Shown here one piece after another: positions 10,757-22,200 of a stretch of DNA of 64,000 bases. Each line of letters opens with the position of its first letter. Position 1 is the stretch's first letter. The translations under genes and the position numbers were made by a program. Under the pieces are notes generated by a model, which searched no databases, was not told the origin of the DNA, and was given only the letters and a program-made list of their open reading frames with translations. Origin of the DNA: Alopecurus myosuroides (taxonomy: Eukaryota; Streptophyta; Magnoliopsida; Poales; Poaceae); contig CM054063.1 in assembly GCA_028641055.1 (NCBI GenBank), positions 180,116,756 through 180,180,755 on the forward strand, written 5' to 3'.

Positions 10757-12086
10757 ATCACCCAAGGTTTATCGAACTCATGGAGGTAGAGGTTAAAGAT
10801 ATCCCTCTCAAGCAACTCTTCAATTACGATACAAGAAGTCTCTTGTGTCCCCAACACACCTAATACAATTCTCAGTTGTATAGGTGCACTAGTTCAGTGA
10901 AGAGATGGTGAAATACAAGTAATATAGATGATTATAAGTGATAATAGCAATCTGAAGTAAAAATGGCAGCAAACAAACATGTAGCATAAATCGTTGTAAA
11001 TGGTGTTTCAATGGTTAGAAACAAGGCCTAGGGATCATACTTTCACTAGTGGACACTCTAAAAAATAATAGCATAATTGAATACATAAATATCTTCTCTT
11101 CACTATGCTACTCCGAACCACTCTCCGGTTGGATAACAAACACCAATCATTTCGTAGGGATACAAAAGCACGCCTTAGAGTTGCATTCCCCACTAGGTAA
11201 CCCCACACTGTCACCTTGGGCCCTAGATGGTTCCAAACAAACACCACAATTTCATAGGGTTATCCAACACAAAATACATAAATCATGATAAGCCACACAC
11301 GATACACACACTGTCACCTTTACACCGTGGGACAAAGGTGACTTCGGAGATCACATTAACAAAACCACTTGAGTAGCATAACAGATGAAGAGTAACATCT
11401 ACTTATTCAACTAGATTACAAAGCTCATGATCATATAAAGATCACACCATGGGAGAGAGAGAGAGATGAAACACATAGCTACCGGTAGAGCCCTTAGCCT
11501 TGAGGGAGAACTACTCCCTCCTCATCATGGGAGTCGGCAACGGCGATGAAAATGGCGGTGGATTCGATGGAGATGGCTCCGGGGGCAATTTCCCATCCTG
11601 GCAGGGTGCCGGAACAGAGATTTCTGTCCCTCGAATCTTGTCTTCGATGGCGGTGGAGCTATGAAACTTTTCGTGGATGGATGCTGGATGATTTAGGGTT
11701 TTCGCGTCGGGAGGAATATATAGGCGAAAGAACGATGTCGGTAGGGCGCCCTGGGGGCCCACACCATGTGGTGGCGCGGCCAGGGGCGCACCACCAGGTG
11801 GTGTGGCCACCTCGGTGCCCTCCTCCATCTCTTCTTTGGACTCCGTTGACATGTCGAGAAAAATAGGACCCTGGGATTTTGTTTCGTCCAATTCCGAGAA
11901 TATTTCCAGAAGAAGTTTTCTAAAATAAAAAAATAGTAGAAAACATGAACTGGCACTATGACATCTTGTCAATAGGTTAGTTCAGAAAACATCCAGAAAA
12001 CGAAGGAAAACATGTGAAAACATAGAGGCATTGGATAGAAAATAGAATGTAGCATAAAAAATTATAGATAAGTTTGAGATGTATCA

Positions 12087-13088
12087 ACGCCATAGTCCTG
12101 CGCCTCCCAGGGCGACTCTTACATTCTCGTCCCCAGCATGGCAATGGTGGCAACTCGTAACCATGGTCCTCCACCGATGGTTGAACCCTAGATCCATGCC
12201 GGAGGCGGCGCTTGCGGTTGACTACGACCTCCACGCGGACCCGGCATAGATATTCCTCCGTTATCCCCAACATCATTGTCGCGAAATTGCTCGCTGGAGG
12301 ATTCTAACCTAGCGGGGAGGGCGCGGTATAATGGATTCTGGGTCCGTACCCAAAACGCGCCTCCATCCCCTACATATAGCATTTGGGACGGCGTATTTCC
12401 GGATTCCGCTATAATTTATATCGGGCTGGTTCGATATGAGGGGTCTGTTAGGGCCACGAAAATAGTTCATCCCGCATATCGGCCAGAATTATCCGGGTCG
12501 ATGAGTGTTTTCGTGGATGTGCTAGAGTTTCTCTAATTGATGAGTCTATGACTTTTCTTACCGAAAGGCCTGAACCAAGATGCGATAGACCAAGGAAGGA
12601 ATACGAGAACCGTACGAGGCGAACATCGGTTCCACACCCAGCGAGCGATCCACGCCAGCGGTCTGCCGCTCCCCTTCCCGTAGGATCACCGTCTTGGCAT
12701 CGCGAGGGGAAGGGGATATTCGGTTCTCGTTCGTGTTTGTGTTTTTGTCCTAGGTTCTCTAGGTTTTTTCGAGTTTCCTCAGTCAGTGTCGTGGTGGGGA
12801 AGATGCCAATGGTGTTAGTAGGAATAATGGCCTTTCAGTCGGTGCTCCTTCTCGTTGCATGTGTTGCTAACACCAGCAAAAGAGTTGTGGAGTCCAAACT
12901 GTTGGAGCAATTTGGATCTGATGTTACGTCATGGCGTGGCTGCAGGATGAGTTGCTCTTGGAGGAAAAGGGGCAAATGCCAATGGTGTTAGTATGTTACT
13001 ATGCATCGTGGAAGTAGTAACATAGACTAGTATCATATATATGATACTAGTATATATGATACTCGCCATTTTGACTAGTCTTAGACAT
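12087..13088. other. Unique-looking upstream region with no confident gene
   Basis: About 1 kb between the outer Gypsy LTR and the LINE. The first 450 bp are GC-rich and resemble decayed DNA-transposon or gene sequence, without a convincing frame. At 12559-12576 the words TTAC and AAAGGCCTGAACCAA also occur upstream of the F-box pseudogene (37491-37509), suggesting this is part of the ancestral 5' flank of the F-box gene. A 147-codon plus frame (12548-12991) has no recognisable domain and biased composition, and I do not call it a gene. Confidence 0.5.
13000..13082. repeat. Palindromic MITE-like fragment
   Basis: The stretch contains TAGTAACATAGACTAGTATCA followed by nested inverted copies of TATGATACTAG, forming an AT-rich hairpin centred near 13040, and ends GACTAGTCTTA. 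Such TAGTATCAT palindromes are common in grass MITEs. I cannot define both termini or a target duplication. Confidence 0.45.
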
Positions 13089-13100
13089 AACAGATCATGT

Positions 13101-15514
13101 CTTTTTTTACAAACGACCCCAACGGAGTCGGGTTCCATTATTAGAAATAACAGAACAGAGTTTTTTTGTTCAAAACAAAAACAAACGATGGAAGGGAAAG
13201 TAGCTAAGAGGAAAGAGCACTTGGAAACAGGCCAAGCACCCCCAAGAGCGAGGAGAACCCCAAGGTCTTTCCCCCAAAGGAAAACCACAGCAGTATCAAA
13301 CTTCCATACAAAAGTTCCCAGCGCAAAGAGATGCACGCAAAGGGACCCAATGAGGGAGGGGTTTATCAGTCAGTTCACAAAACAGGGGCGCCATGGTGCG
13401 AAGCCCTGGAATTCAACCAACAACGTTGACATCTTGATTTGCTTCATCATCAATTGTAGCATGCCCAGGATTCCAAGTTTGGTTGCGATCATGCACTCTA
13501 ACCGCAGCTTACTGGATCAACCTAGCTCCTTCTCAACCTGCTCCTTCTCACCTGCTGCTTGGAGACCTTCCCAATAGCGAAGAAAGGAACACATGTAACA
13601 AATAAGCTCAACAGGAGATGAAATGAACTTCTTATCGAAACACGCTCTATTTCTAGTCTTCCAGATTGCCCAGCAGAAGGAAGCAATCAAGACAATATGC
13701 ACGTTGGCAGAGGTAGAAACAGTTTTTGCAATCCACCGAAAAGTATTGGGTAAAATTAGTCGGCCTATGAGAAACGTTAAGAACGGAGCACACAACCCCC
13801 CACATATACCCCACAGCAGGGCAAGAGAAAAAAAAGATGGTGAATAGAATCAAAGGCTGGGAAAAAGCTGCAAGTAAAATCTCATTTCCACTTCCTTTTC
13901 CTCATATTGTCTTTCGTGACTATAGAATTATGCCAAATTAGCCACAACCAAACTTTGATTTTGAGGGGAATTTTGGCTTTCCACAGCTACACAAACGACC
14001 TGTCCACAGCAGAGGAGCACAACCTATTGTACATAGACTTAACAGTAAATTTCCCAGACTTGGTGAATTTCCATTTAGGTCTGTCAGGGCCATCTCCCAG
14101 AGCAACCATCATAAGCCAGCTCCTTAGAACAGAAGCTTGCTGTTGCAACTTCAACATACAACCACCTCCTAAACTCAAAATGCCAATTTCTCTCCCCCAT
14201 ATTTCCCTAACAGAGCACACCTGCACATTACAAATTGCATACAAGTCAGGGAAGGTGTCACACAAGGGTGCACCCCCACACCAGTGGTCATGCCAGAAAT
14301 CAGTCTCATTTTCCCCCATGACCAGCATTTTTCTCCCCTGAATATACCACTTCTTAACTTTCAGAAGGCTCTTCCAAACAGGGGAATCATTTTGTCTCAT
14401 TTTAACTCTCCAGATCCCCTTACTGATACCATACTTGTTCTTAACAAGCTGCTTCCACAGACCATCCTCCATTTCCAATCTCCACCACCACTTACATAAC
14501 AAGCTGATATTGAACAGTTTAAGGTCCTTGATCCCCAGGCCTCCTTTTTGTTTGGACTTATTAATGATTTTCCACCTCACAAGATAATACTTTTTCTTTG
14601 AGTCAGTTCCTTGCCAGAAAAATCTTCTTATAATCTTGGTCATCTCTTGCAAACAAGTGTCAGGGAGAAGGTACATTGACATATGATAGATAGGGATGCT
14701 GCTGAGGGAGTTATTCCCAACCCAACCATCAAGCTTTTTCCCTAGTTTTTCCACAAGAGGCTTAAGGTCAGAGATGAGGACCCTAGATCCATTAACATGC
14801 ACACCTAAATACTTCATGGGCCAATGACCCAACTGATAATCCAACAAATCTGAGTAGAACACACTCTTCTCAGAATCTTCCATCGCAAGGAAAATTTCAC
14901 TCTTAAGGAAGTTAATTTCAGCCCTCATATAGCCTCAAACAGATAAAGGATCAGTTTCAATTGCCTGACTTGATCCACATCATCCTGCACCATGAGCAGA
15001 GTGTCATCTGCATATTGGAAAATAACAACCCCTTTATCCACAAGGTGAGGAGCCAGTCCAGTGATTTGTCCATTGGATTGAGCCTGCTGAATTAGCTTAG
15101 CCAGCCCTTCTGCATCCAGATTGAAAAGGAAGGAGAGAAAAGGTCCCCCGTCTCACACCACTATGACTACCAAAATCTTTACCTCTAGTGTTGTTTATTT
15201 TAACACACAGAGTCCCATCTTTCACAATATCCTCAATGAGTCTTCTCCACAGGGGACTAAACCCTTTGAGTGAAACACAGTGAAGCCCAATCCACCTTGT
15301 CATAGGCTTTCTTAAAGTCTATTTTGAATATAACTCCTTGTTGTTTTTTCCTCTTGGATTCATGAAGAATCTCATGTAGAGACATCACACCATCCATAAT
15401 ATTCCCCCCCTTGATGAAGCCAGTCTAACATTTAGAAATAAGCTTTTCCATGAAAGTCTGGCCACCTTAGTGATAATTTTGTACTACACTGGAGCAGGCA
15501 AATGGGCCTGTAAT
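13101..15514 (-). mobile_element. 5'-truncated L1-type LINE inserted just upstream of the F-box gene
   Basis: A non-LTR retrotransposon copy of 2414 bp on the minus strand. Its 3' end is at the left, with a short poly(A) (T run 13102-13108). It is flanked by a 12-bp duplication with one mismatch: AACAGATCATGT at 13089-13100 and AACAGAGCATGT at 15515-15526. The right end begins inside the reverse transcriptase at the YRPICLL motif, so the endonuclease and the RT N-terminus were never copied, as is usual for target-primed reverse transcription. RT signatures follow in order: FKIDFKKAYDKVDW near 15320, FQYADDT at 15001-15017, then the C-terminal RT and zinc-finger-like region. Frameshifts and stops make it inactive. 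Confidence 0.9.
13517..15514 (-). pseudogene. LINE reverse transcriptase remnant
   Basis: The coding remnant of the LINE at 13101-15514. The largest open piece (14928-13987) starts within the RT thumb and contains PMKYLGVHVNG, FFWQGTDSKKKYYLVRWK and GGLGIKDLKLFN, followed by the tryptophan-rich region typical of the plant LINE C-terminus (FTKSGKFTVKSMYN). A later piece (13795-13517) holds the final FCWAIWKTRN region. Upstream pieces with the palm motifs (15303-15097 and the YADDT at 15001-15017) lie in other frames. The product would have been an RT for target-primed reverse transcription, but several frameshifts abolish it. Confidence 0.85.
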
Positions 15515-15574
15515 AACAGAGCATGTGCTTGTCCATCTCCATTCTCCCGTCTCCAGAACCCTCTTCCTGCCACA

Positions 15575-16900
15575 ATGGCCCGGAAGAACAGAGGCAAAGC
15601 CAAGACCAAAACCCCACCTTCCTCCGCCTCGGTTACTCCCCCACCGCCGGTGAAGCCAAAGTCTACGGCGACCACCCATGTCGACCATCCCCCGGCCGCC
15701 TCGGCTCCTTCCACACCGCTGGTGGAGCCAAAGGCGACGGCGACCGTCGATAGCCTCGGTGAGGAAGACCTCGGCGAAATTCTGCGCCGTCTCTCCGCGG
15801 CCGACCTCCTCCGTGCCGCCCTCGCCTGCCACCGCTGGCGCCGCGTGGCCTCCCGTTGCTTCAACCGCGCGCCCCCTCTCCTTGGCTACTTCTTCCACCC
15901 CACCAAGGAAATCGATGGAACCCACATCCTGTACGACGCCGAGTTCGCTCCCCTCGACGCCTCCGTCCCGCGTCTCTCCCTCGACTTCGCCCCGGACGCC
16001 TCGGATTTCCAGGTCTACGACTCCCACCAAGGCCTCCTGCTCCTGGAACCGGACGTGAATCTCCCCAAGAACATCCTCCCCCCTTTCCTCGTCCTCGACC
16101 CGGCCACCCGCCGCCGCGTGCCCCTCCCGCCGCCTCCACGCGACTCGGTACCCGATGACCACCTTTGGCGCAAGGCCAGGTACTACGTCGGCTCCGCGCT
16201 TCTCTCCCGCGCGCACCCCAGCAAGCTCTGCTTCGAGGCCATCTGCTTCGCCATCGACGGCGGCCACCCGCGCGCCTGGGTCGCATCCGTCGACAACGGC
16301 GACTGCCGCTGGCGCGCGCTCCCTCGGGACGAGGAGATCCTGGTCAATTTCGACCCCCTGTGGTTTGAGGGCCGCTGCGTGCACGCCGCTGGGAAGATCT
16401 ACTGGCACATTTGCAACTCCACCGACCGGATTCTCTCACTGGACCCTGTCATGCTGAAGTTCTCCTACCTGCCAGTGCCGGCCGAGGTGGGGTACAGCTT
16501 CGACAAGTACCGTATCGGGGAGACGCCGGAAGATGGGCGCCTTTGCATGGTGACCGACGGGTCGAATCAGCTGCAGCTCTGGGTGCGCGGGGAGGCCAAG
16601 TGGAGCGACAAAGGTTGGCTTCTGGAGAGGAAACTCGTCGACTTGCGCGTGCTCTGCGACTTGATTCCTGGCCTGCCCAGCGACCCCGTGTTCAGGACCC
16701 TCAGCGTCTGGCCCAGCGACATGGACGCCGGTCGCTCAGGGAAGGTTTTCATCAAAACCATGGGGCACGGGCGCTTCTCGTTCCATCTGGATACGGGCAA
16801 CATTGAGCGCTTGTCGACGGAAAGTGGCATGGATTACGGCCACCCCATCTTCGCCTACTTTCTGCCATGGCCACCCGCGTTCCTTGCGCCGGAGTACTGA
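15575..16900 (+). CDS. F-box protein (probable SCF ubiquitin-ligase substrate receptor)
   Basis: A single-exon, GC-rich gene of 441 codons. The start MARKNRGK at 15575 is preferred over an in-frame ATG 105 bp upstream, because that one lies in LINE-derived sequence and because the related pseudogene at 37578 begins at the same residue. Residues 1-58 are a basic, proline- and threonine-rich leader. Residues about 61-100 form a degenerate F-box (LGEEDLGEILRRLSAADLLRA, then a CHRWRRVA segment). The remaining 340 residues look like a plant F-box-associated beta-rich domain, with FLVLDPATRRRVPLPPPP, GRCVHAAGKIYWH and a C-terminal GHPIFAYFLPWP. By family knowledge such proteins bind SKP1 through the F-box and present targets to a CUL1 ligase; the target is unknown. 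No internal stop or frameshift is seen, so it may be functional, although a LINE replaced its promoter-proximal sequence. Confidence 0.85.
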   Translation: MARKNRGKAKTKTPPSSASVTPPPPVKPKSTATTHVDHPPAASAPSTPLVEPKATATVDSLGEEDLGEILRRLSAADLLRAALACHRWRRVASRCFNRAPPLLGYFFHPTKEIDGTHILYDAEFAPLDASVPRLSLDFAPDASDFQVYDSHQGLLLLEPDVNLPKNILPPFLVLDPATRRRVPLPPPPRDSVPDDHLWRKARYYVGSALLSRAHPSKLCFEAICFAIDGGHPRAWVASVDNGDCRWRALPRDEEILVNFDPLWFEGRCVHAAGKIYWHICNSTDRILSLDPVMLKFSYLPVPAEVGYSFDKYRIGETPEDGRLCMVTDGSNQLQLWVRGEAKWSDKGWLLERKLVDLRVLCDLIPGLPSDPVFRTLSVWPSDMDAGRSGKVFIKTMGHGRFSFHLDTGNIERLSTESGMDYGHPIFAYFLPWPPAFLAPEY

Positions 16901-18959
16901 AGTCAGTACCACCTTCCTCTCCTTTTTTCTTCAGCAATGTTACTTGCTCTTATGCTACCCATATCATTTCTTTTCATGCGTTGTTCCTGCCTGGAAAAAA
17001 AATGTTGCATGTGCATAACAACATAAGTCAAATACTGGATTTAGGTGTATGCCGAGTGAATAATACTACCAGGCGCATCAGCTTTCGAAGATATAGGCTT
17101 GTAAAACTTGCAAGTACAAGGGCACCCATTTTTCTAGGATTTGTGTGGTTATAGGGAGTTCTTCTTGCATGATACTCAAGCGATTGTGCTCAATACCACA
17201 AGAGTGGGTCGCAATCCTTCCAAAATTCTAAGTGTATTTGAAAGTGCTAAACCTCCGGTCACAATTCCCTGTTGTTTAGCAATTATATATGCTGGCAGTA
17301 CAAGAGATAATGATTGTTACTTCACTGATTTTTGCCACATGGTTCACAGTCTCTAGTTTCTACAGATGCTCATGATATGTTGTGCTGTTGTACTTGCATC
17401 CAAGGCTTTCCTGTTTTTAACGACTGAATTGTTGATAAACAATTTGGATGAAGTTTCATGTCATGCATTATAGTCACTTGAAGGACTGGTTTTGTTTAGT
17501 ACTTCCTCCTTTCCATAATTCTTGTTGTGGTTTTATTTCAAATTTGAATTAAAACCACGACAACAATTAAGGAACGTAGGGAGTACATGATAAACAGTTC
17601 TGTCATCAGTGCCAACGTGATGTTTATCCCGATAACTATCTTGCTTATGGGGTTGTAATGTTTGTTTTGACATTACAATTTTGTCAATTGGGTTTTAGAT
17701 CGCATACTCCGATCTCCTTATTGCATATTTATTCGGAATTCTAAAATGCAGGGTGATTGTTATGCTGGAAATTTAGTGTGGGCTTAGGCTTGTTGCAAGT
17801 TTGCCACTTTACCTTTAGCTACTGTTTCTGAATCTTATGCTATTTAGTTTGTACCTTAATGTGTTTGCTTTCTTAGATATTTCTCTCCGTGATAGTGGTT
17901 TAGGTTTGACCGTTTGAGTAGTATTTATTACTCACATTGAGTTCCACGTTCCCACACAGCTGAACAGTTAACAGCCGTACAACTGTGTCCCTGCGATTTG
18001 TAGAATTTGGTCATTTAGAAGATCCAGGAGATTCTAAAAAAGATATTACCTGTGTCAAATATGCATATGATTAATATATATTCTTCATTGTGTCATTACT
18101 GGTTAACTAAATTATCTTCACTCTGCAAAATCAATCGATGGTGACATTTTTGTTAACTTATTTATTTCGTGGACTTTCAATTTAGCATATAGGCGATCTA
18201 GTTCAGTTTTCTTGTGATAATAGTCGGTAGGTCTCAGTACTTCTGAATTATTACAATCTTTCAAAAAGCTGTTAAAATAAATTATTTTCATGTGGACATT
18301 TGAGTATTTGTCCGGTGTCAGTTCCAATCAACTTACACATGAGCTTAATGTTCTGGTTACAGCTCAGTTTAATTTTTTACTAATCGTTCTTCTTGTTTGC
18401 ACACTAATTCCCTGAATAATTATAGAAGCGATGTTATGGGTGTGTGCAAATTAGCCACTGTGGCATTGTGCTTCTACAACTACATGAGCTTTCAGTTCAA
18501 GCTTTCAAGGAATAATCCCATGAATACTACCCTTCTGATAATTCTGAGCATTTTTTCAGTTCATCTGAATGTGTGCACGCTGTCAGAAAGTTCTTTCAGT
18601 TAAGGAAAAACATTTTACTGCAAGAGTGTCTACTCATGTCTCTTTCAAAAAATTTAATACCATGCACCTGAGTAGAGTTCTGGTTACAGATTTCTTCTTT
18701 CGATAATGGGAACTTTATAACTTAAAAGGTTACAGATCAGTAATTGTTTGATCTCCACATCAAATTTCGTGGCTGAAAATTCTATCATTACTGTGAATCA
18801 GGTTGGTGACTCCGGAGTCCAGGCGTATCAGCACGTATTCGGCTTGAAGTCAGCTCACATCCTTTCACCTCTGGGTTCACTTGGATCGTTGTGTTATGCG
18901 CCCTTCACTCAGCACAAGAGTGATTATTAACTAAATGTATTAGACTGCCTAAGCAATGT
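16901..18959. other. 3' flank of the F-box gene, no further gene seen
   Basis: About 2 kb of AT-rich sequence without a credible open frame. It contains one Stowaway-type MITE (17502-17583). The sequence resembles low-copy intergenic or long 3' UTR sequence, and I cannot place the polyadenylation site. It ends at the left LTR of the Copia element at 18960. Confidence 0.5.
17502..17583. mobile_element. Stowaway-type MITE
   Basis: An 82-bp element with inverted termini (CTTCCTCCTTTCC against GGAACGTAGGGAG) and a nearly complete hairpin interior around TTTCAAATTTGAATT. It is flanked by TA at 17500-17501 and 17584-17585, the hallmark of Tc1/mariner-derived Stowaway elements. It lies about 600 bp downstream of the F-box stop codon. 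Confidence 0.88.
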
Positions 18960-19206
18960 TGTAAAAAGTATCGATTGAGAGGCTTAGACTCGGTACAGCC
19001 TGAGTCCTCGTTGGTTCTATTTATATTACAATGGTGCGGCACCTAGCCAGGATACAAGTCCGATCCTAGGATACAAGTCCGATCCTAGCTAGGATACAAG
19101 TCACGACACCTACCAAGTCCGATCCTTGCTAGGATACAAGTCACGACACCTACCAGGACTTGGTTTTATATTGCAACCAAGTCCAATTACAATTCTATCT
19201 CTAATA
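18960..19206 (-). repeat. 3' LTR of Copia element
   Basis: A 247-bp LTR, transcriptional orientation TATTAG...TTTTTACA. It contains four related copies of an AGGATACAAGT unit followed by CCGATCCT or CACGACACC (about 19050-19150), located in the U3-like part and so possible enhancer repeats. Confidence 0.93.
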
Positions 19207-19215
19207 CCCCCCCTT
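19207..19215 (-). other. Polypurine tract of Copia element
   Basis: The plus strand reads CCCCCCCTT, giving AAGGGGGGG on the element strand immediately before the 3' LTR. Confidence 0.85.
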
Positions 19216-19217
19216 AA

Positions 19218-22200
19218 TCACAACTTAGCCAAGTTGAGATTATGTTTGAATTCTTCGAACATGCGGACTGGTAGTGGCTTCGTAAATCCATCAGCTACTT
19301 GATCCTTTGAGGGAACAAACCGAATTTCCAACTGTTTGTTTAATACTCTTTCTCTCACAAAATGAAAATCTATCTCAATGTGTTTAGCACGAGCATGAAA
19401 CACTGGATTGGCTGACAGATATGTAGCTCCCAAATTATCGCACCATAGACATGGTGGTTGAGTCAATTTAACTCCAAGTTCTCCAAGTAATGATTGTACC
19501 CAGATAACTTCAGCTGTAGCGTTGGCAAGAGATTTATACTCGGCTTCGGTACTGGACCTAGAAACCGTAGCCTGCTTCTTTGCACTCCAGGAAATAAGAT
19601 TTGGACCAAAGAAAATAGCAAATCCTCCTGTTGATCGACGGTCATCCACACATCCTGCCCAATCAGCATCTGAAAAGGCACTTACCAAGACCGAATTTGA
19701 CTTGACAAATGTTAAACCAATACTGGATGTATGCTTGATGTACCTCATAATACGCTTAACAGCAGTCCAATGCACGGTAGTGGGAGCATGCAAATACTGA
19801 CAGACTTTATTTACCGCATAAGAAATATCAGGCCTCGTGAGAGTGAGATATTGTAAAGCACCTACCATGCTTCTGTATTTTGTACTATCCTCTTGTCCCA
19901 ATGGTTCACCTTCATGTGCTGTAATTTTTTCAGAAGAAGATAATGGAGTAGACGAACTTTTGCAGTTCCTCATACCTACTCGGTCAAGAATATCTTGAGC
20001 ATATTTCGCTTGAGTTAGAAGCAAACCATCTCGTACCTTATGAACCTCAATTCCAAGAAAATAGTGAAGATCACCAAGATCCTTCAGAGCAAACTCCTTA
20101 CTCAAATCCTTCAACAGGGCATCGGTTGCAAGTTGCGATGAGCTGACAACTATAATATCATCAACATAAATGAGCATATATATAGTGACATCTGACTTGT
20201 GATAAATGAACAGGGAAGTATCAGACTTTGAAGCAACAAATCCATAGCTCGTCAACTGAGAACTGAGACGAGAATACCACGCTCGAGGTGCTTGTTTTAA
20301 ACCATATATCGCCTTGTCAAGCTTGCACACATACTTCGGCAGTCTACTATCTTCATATCCCGGTGGTTGTCTCATGTAGACCTCCTCTTCCAGAACACCA
20401 TGTAAAAACGCATTCTTTACATCCAATTGACGCAGGCTCCATCCCCGAGACACAGCAACACCCAAAACAAGCCGAACAGTGGCAATTTTGACAACGGGAC
20501 TAAAAGTATCCTCATAATCTATGCCATAACGTTGTTTAAAGCCTTTAGCAACCAACCTTGCTTTATACCTGTCAACCGAACCATCAGCCCTTTTTTTGAC
20601 TTTGTAAACCCATCGACAATCTATGATATTTGAACCATGTTTCTGAGGAACTAAGTGCCATGTATGATTTTTTATAAGAGCATTGTACTCATCGTCCATT
20701 GCTTGTTTCCATTGTGGATCTGTTAGTGCGTCCTTCAAATTTGCTGGTTCTTCTGATGAGCAGGACAAGCACCATCTAACAGTGCCATCTGTATATTTTT
20801 TCGGTTTAACAATTCCATGTGAGCGACGTGTAACCGGTCGTTGCAAAACTGGCACAGACTGAGCTGCAGGAGCACTTGGAACAGAGGATCCACTAGCTTG
20901 TGCATGCACATGGGCAGAAGGGCTGTCATTGTCGTTGTCACCCTGTTGGCTGATTTCACTTGCCGTATGGGATCCTGCTTGAGGTGTGGCTGCGCCTGTG
21001 TAGCTCGTGTGGTCGTCGGTTCCCGCAGACGATCCGGAGGATGGGGATAAAGGGGCCCCGCCATCCACATGCACGGCAGCAGGGCTGGCTGCATCAGATG
21101 AAGACGCTCGCGAAAATTCCTGGACGGGGAATCCCGAGACTGAGGCGGCAGGAGAAGCTGGCACTGCATCGGCCGGATCTGCTTGGATGTTGGTGCCCAG
21201 ATTGTCCTCTTCTGCCAGCATTTCATGTGTATTGTTAGGTGCACGGTTGGGTGTCGATTCTTCACCAATTTGCACCGTAGTATTTTCTGTTTCCTGTACA
21301 ACATCATGCACAGATCTAGCAACACAATTAGTAGGATTAGCCAATGATGAATCATCAAAAAATTCGTCCCCACGTTCAAAATTTTGAAGAGAAGAATCAA
21401 GCAAGAGAATTTCTTGTCGGAGACGCGCACCGGCATTAGGATGTAGCGACTCAAAAGGAAAAACACTCTCGTCAAAGACAACGTCACGAGAGATATATAC
21501 TCGTCCAGTGGAGACATCAAGACATTTAACTCCCTTGTGTAGGGGGCTATAGCCTAAAAAGACACAACGCTTGGAACGAAACGCCAATTTGCGCTTATTA
21601 TATGGACGAAGATTGGGCCAGCAAGCGCACCCAAAGACACGAAGAGATGAATAATTTGGTTTAGTGTGCAAAAGACGTCGAACAGGAGTGTCATTATTGA
21701 TAACTCTACTCGGAAGCATGTTGATTAAATAGGTGGCAGTGAGAAAAGCTTCATCCCAAAATTTGAGCGGCATAGAAGCATGAGCAAGAAGTGCTAATCC
21801 AACATCAACTATATGGCGGTGTTTTCTTTCGGCAGAGCCATTTTGTTGGTGAGCATGTGGACAAGATACATGATGGGAAATTCCTTGTGTTTGAAAAAAA
21901 GAATTTAGACGAACATACTCGCCACCCCAGTCAGACTGAACCGTAAGAATTTTGCGGTCAAACTTACGTTCCACAAGTTTTTGAAAGGTGACAAACGCAT
22001 TGAAAACATCGGATTTATTTTTGAGAAGATAGATCCAAGTAAACTTGCTATAGTCATCAATAAAGCTTACATAATAATTGTGACGTCCAACGGAAGTAGG
22101 AGCAGGACCCCATACATCCGAAAAAATTAACTGAAGAGGCATAGTGGACACACTAGTGGATACCGGATAAGGCAATTGATGACTCTTTGCTTGCTGACAC

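Larger units (their letters stand above)
1327..12086 (-). mobile_element. 5' LTR of outer Gypsy element, split by a nested insertion
   Basis: The LTR consists of 1327-1421 plus 10762-12086, about 1420 bp once the nested element at 1422-10756 is removed. Its plus-strand ends are TGATGTC and GTATCA, so on its own strand it runs TGATAC...GACATCA. The join is supported by the 5-bp duplication ATCAC on both sides of the insertion. A solo LTR at 61402-63031 shows the uninterrupted order of the same segments (a CCAAGGTTTATCGA core after a short leader). The 3' LTR and the rest of the element lie outside the window to the left. The base composition includes the GGGGGCCCACACC and GCGCGGCC blocks that recur in other Gypsy LTRs here. 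Segments at 11035-11290 and 11510-11970 that read open are LTR sequence, not genes. Confidence 0.85.

Noticed and set aside
12548..12991. 147-codon plus-strand frame upstream of the LINE
   Set aside because: No recognisable domain, composition changes midway, and it partly overlaps a MITE-like palindrome region. It is more likely remnant 5' flank or decayed repeat than a gene.
15470..15574. Upstream ATG extending the F-box protein by 35 residues
   Set aside because: The extension is partly LINE sequence left by an insertion, and the related pseudogene begins at the internal ATG.
15484..16408. Long minus-strand and alternate-frame ORFs across the F-box gene
   Set aside because: Shadows of a GC-rich coding sequence; the plus-strand frame has the F-box domain and conserved start.
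19030..19170. CRISPR-like direct repeats
   Set aside because: The repeats are tandem units inside both LTRs of a plant Copia element, without regular spacers or any cas gene; the genome is eukaryotic.
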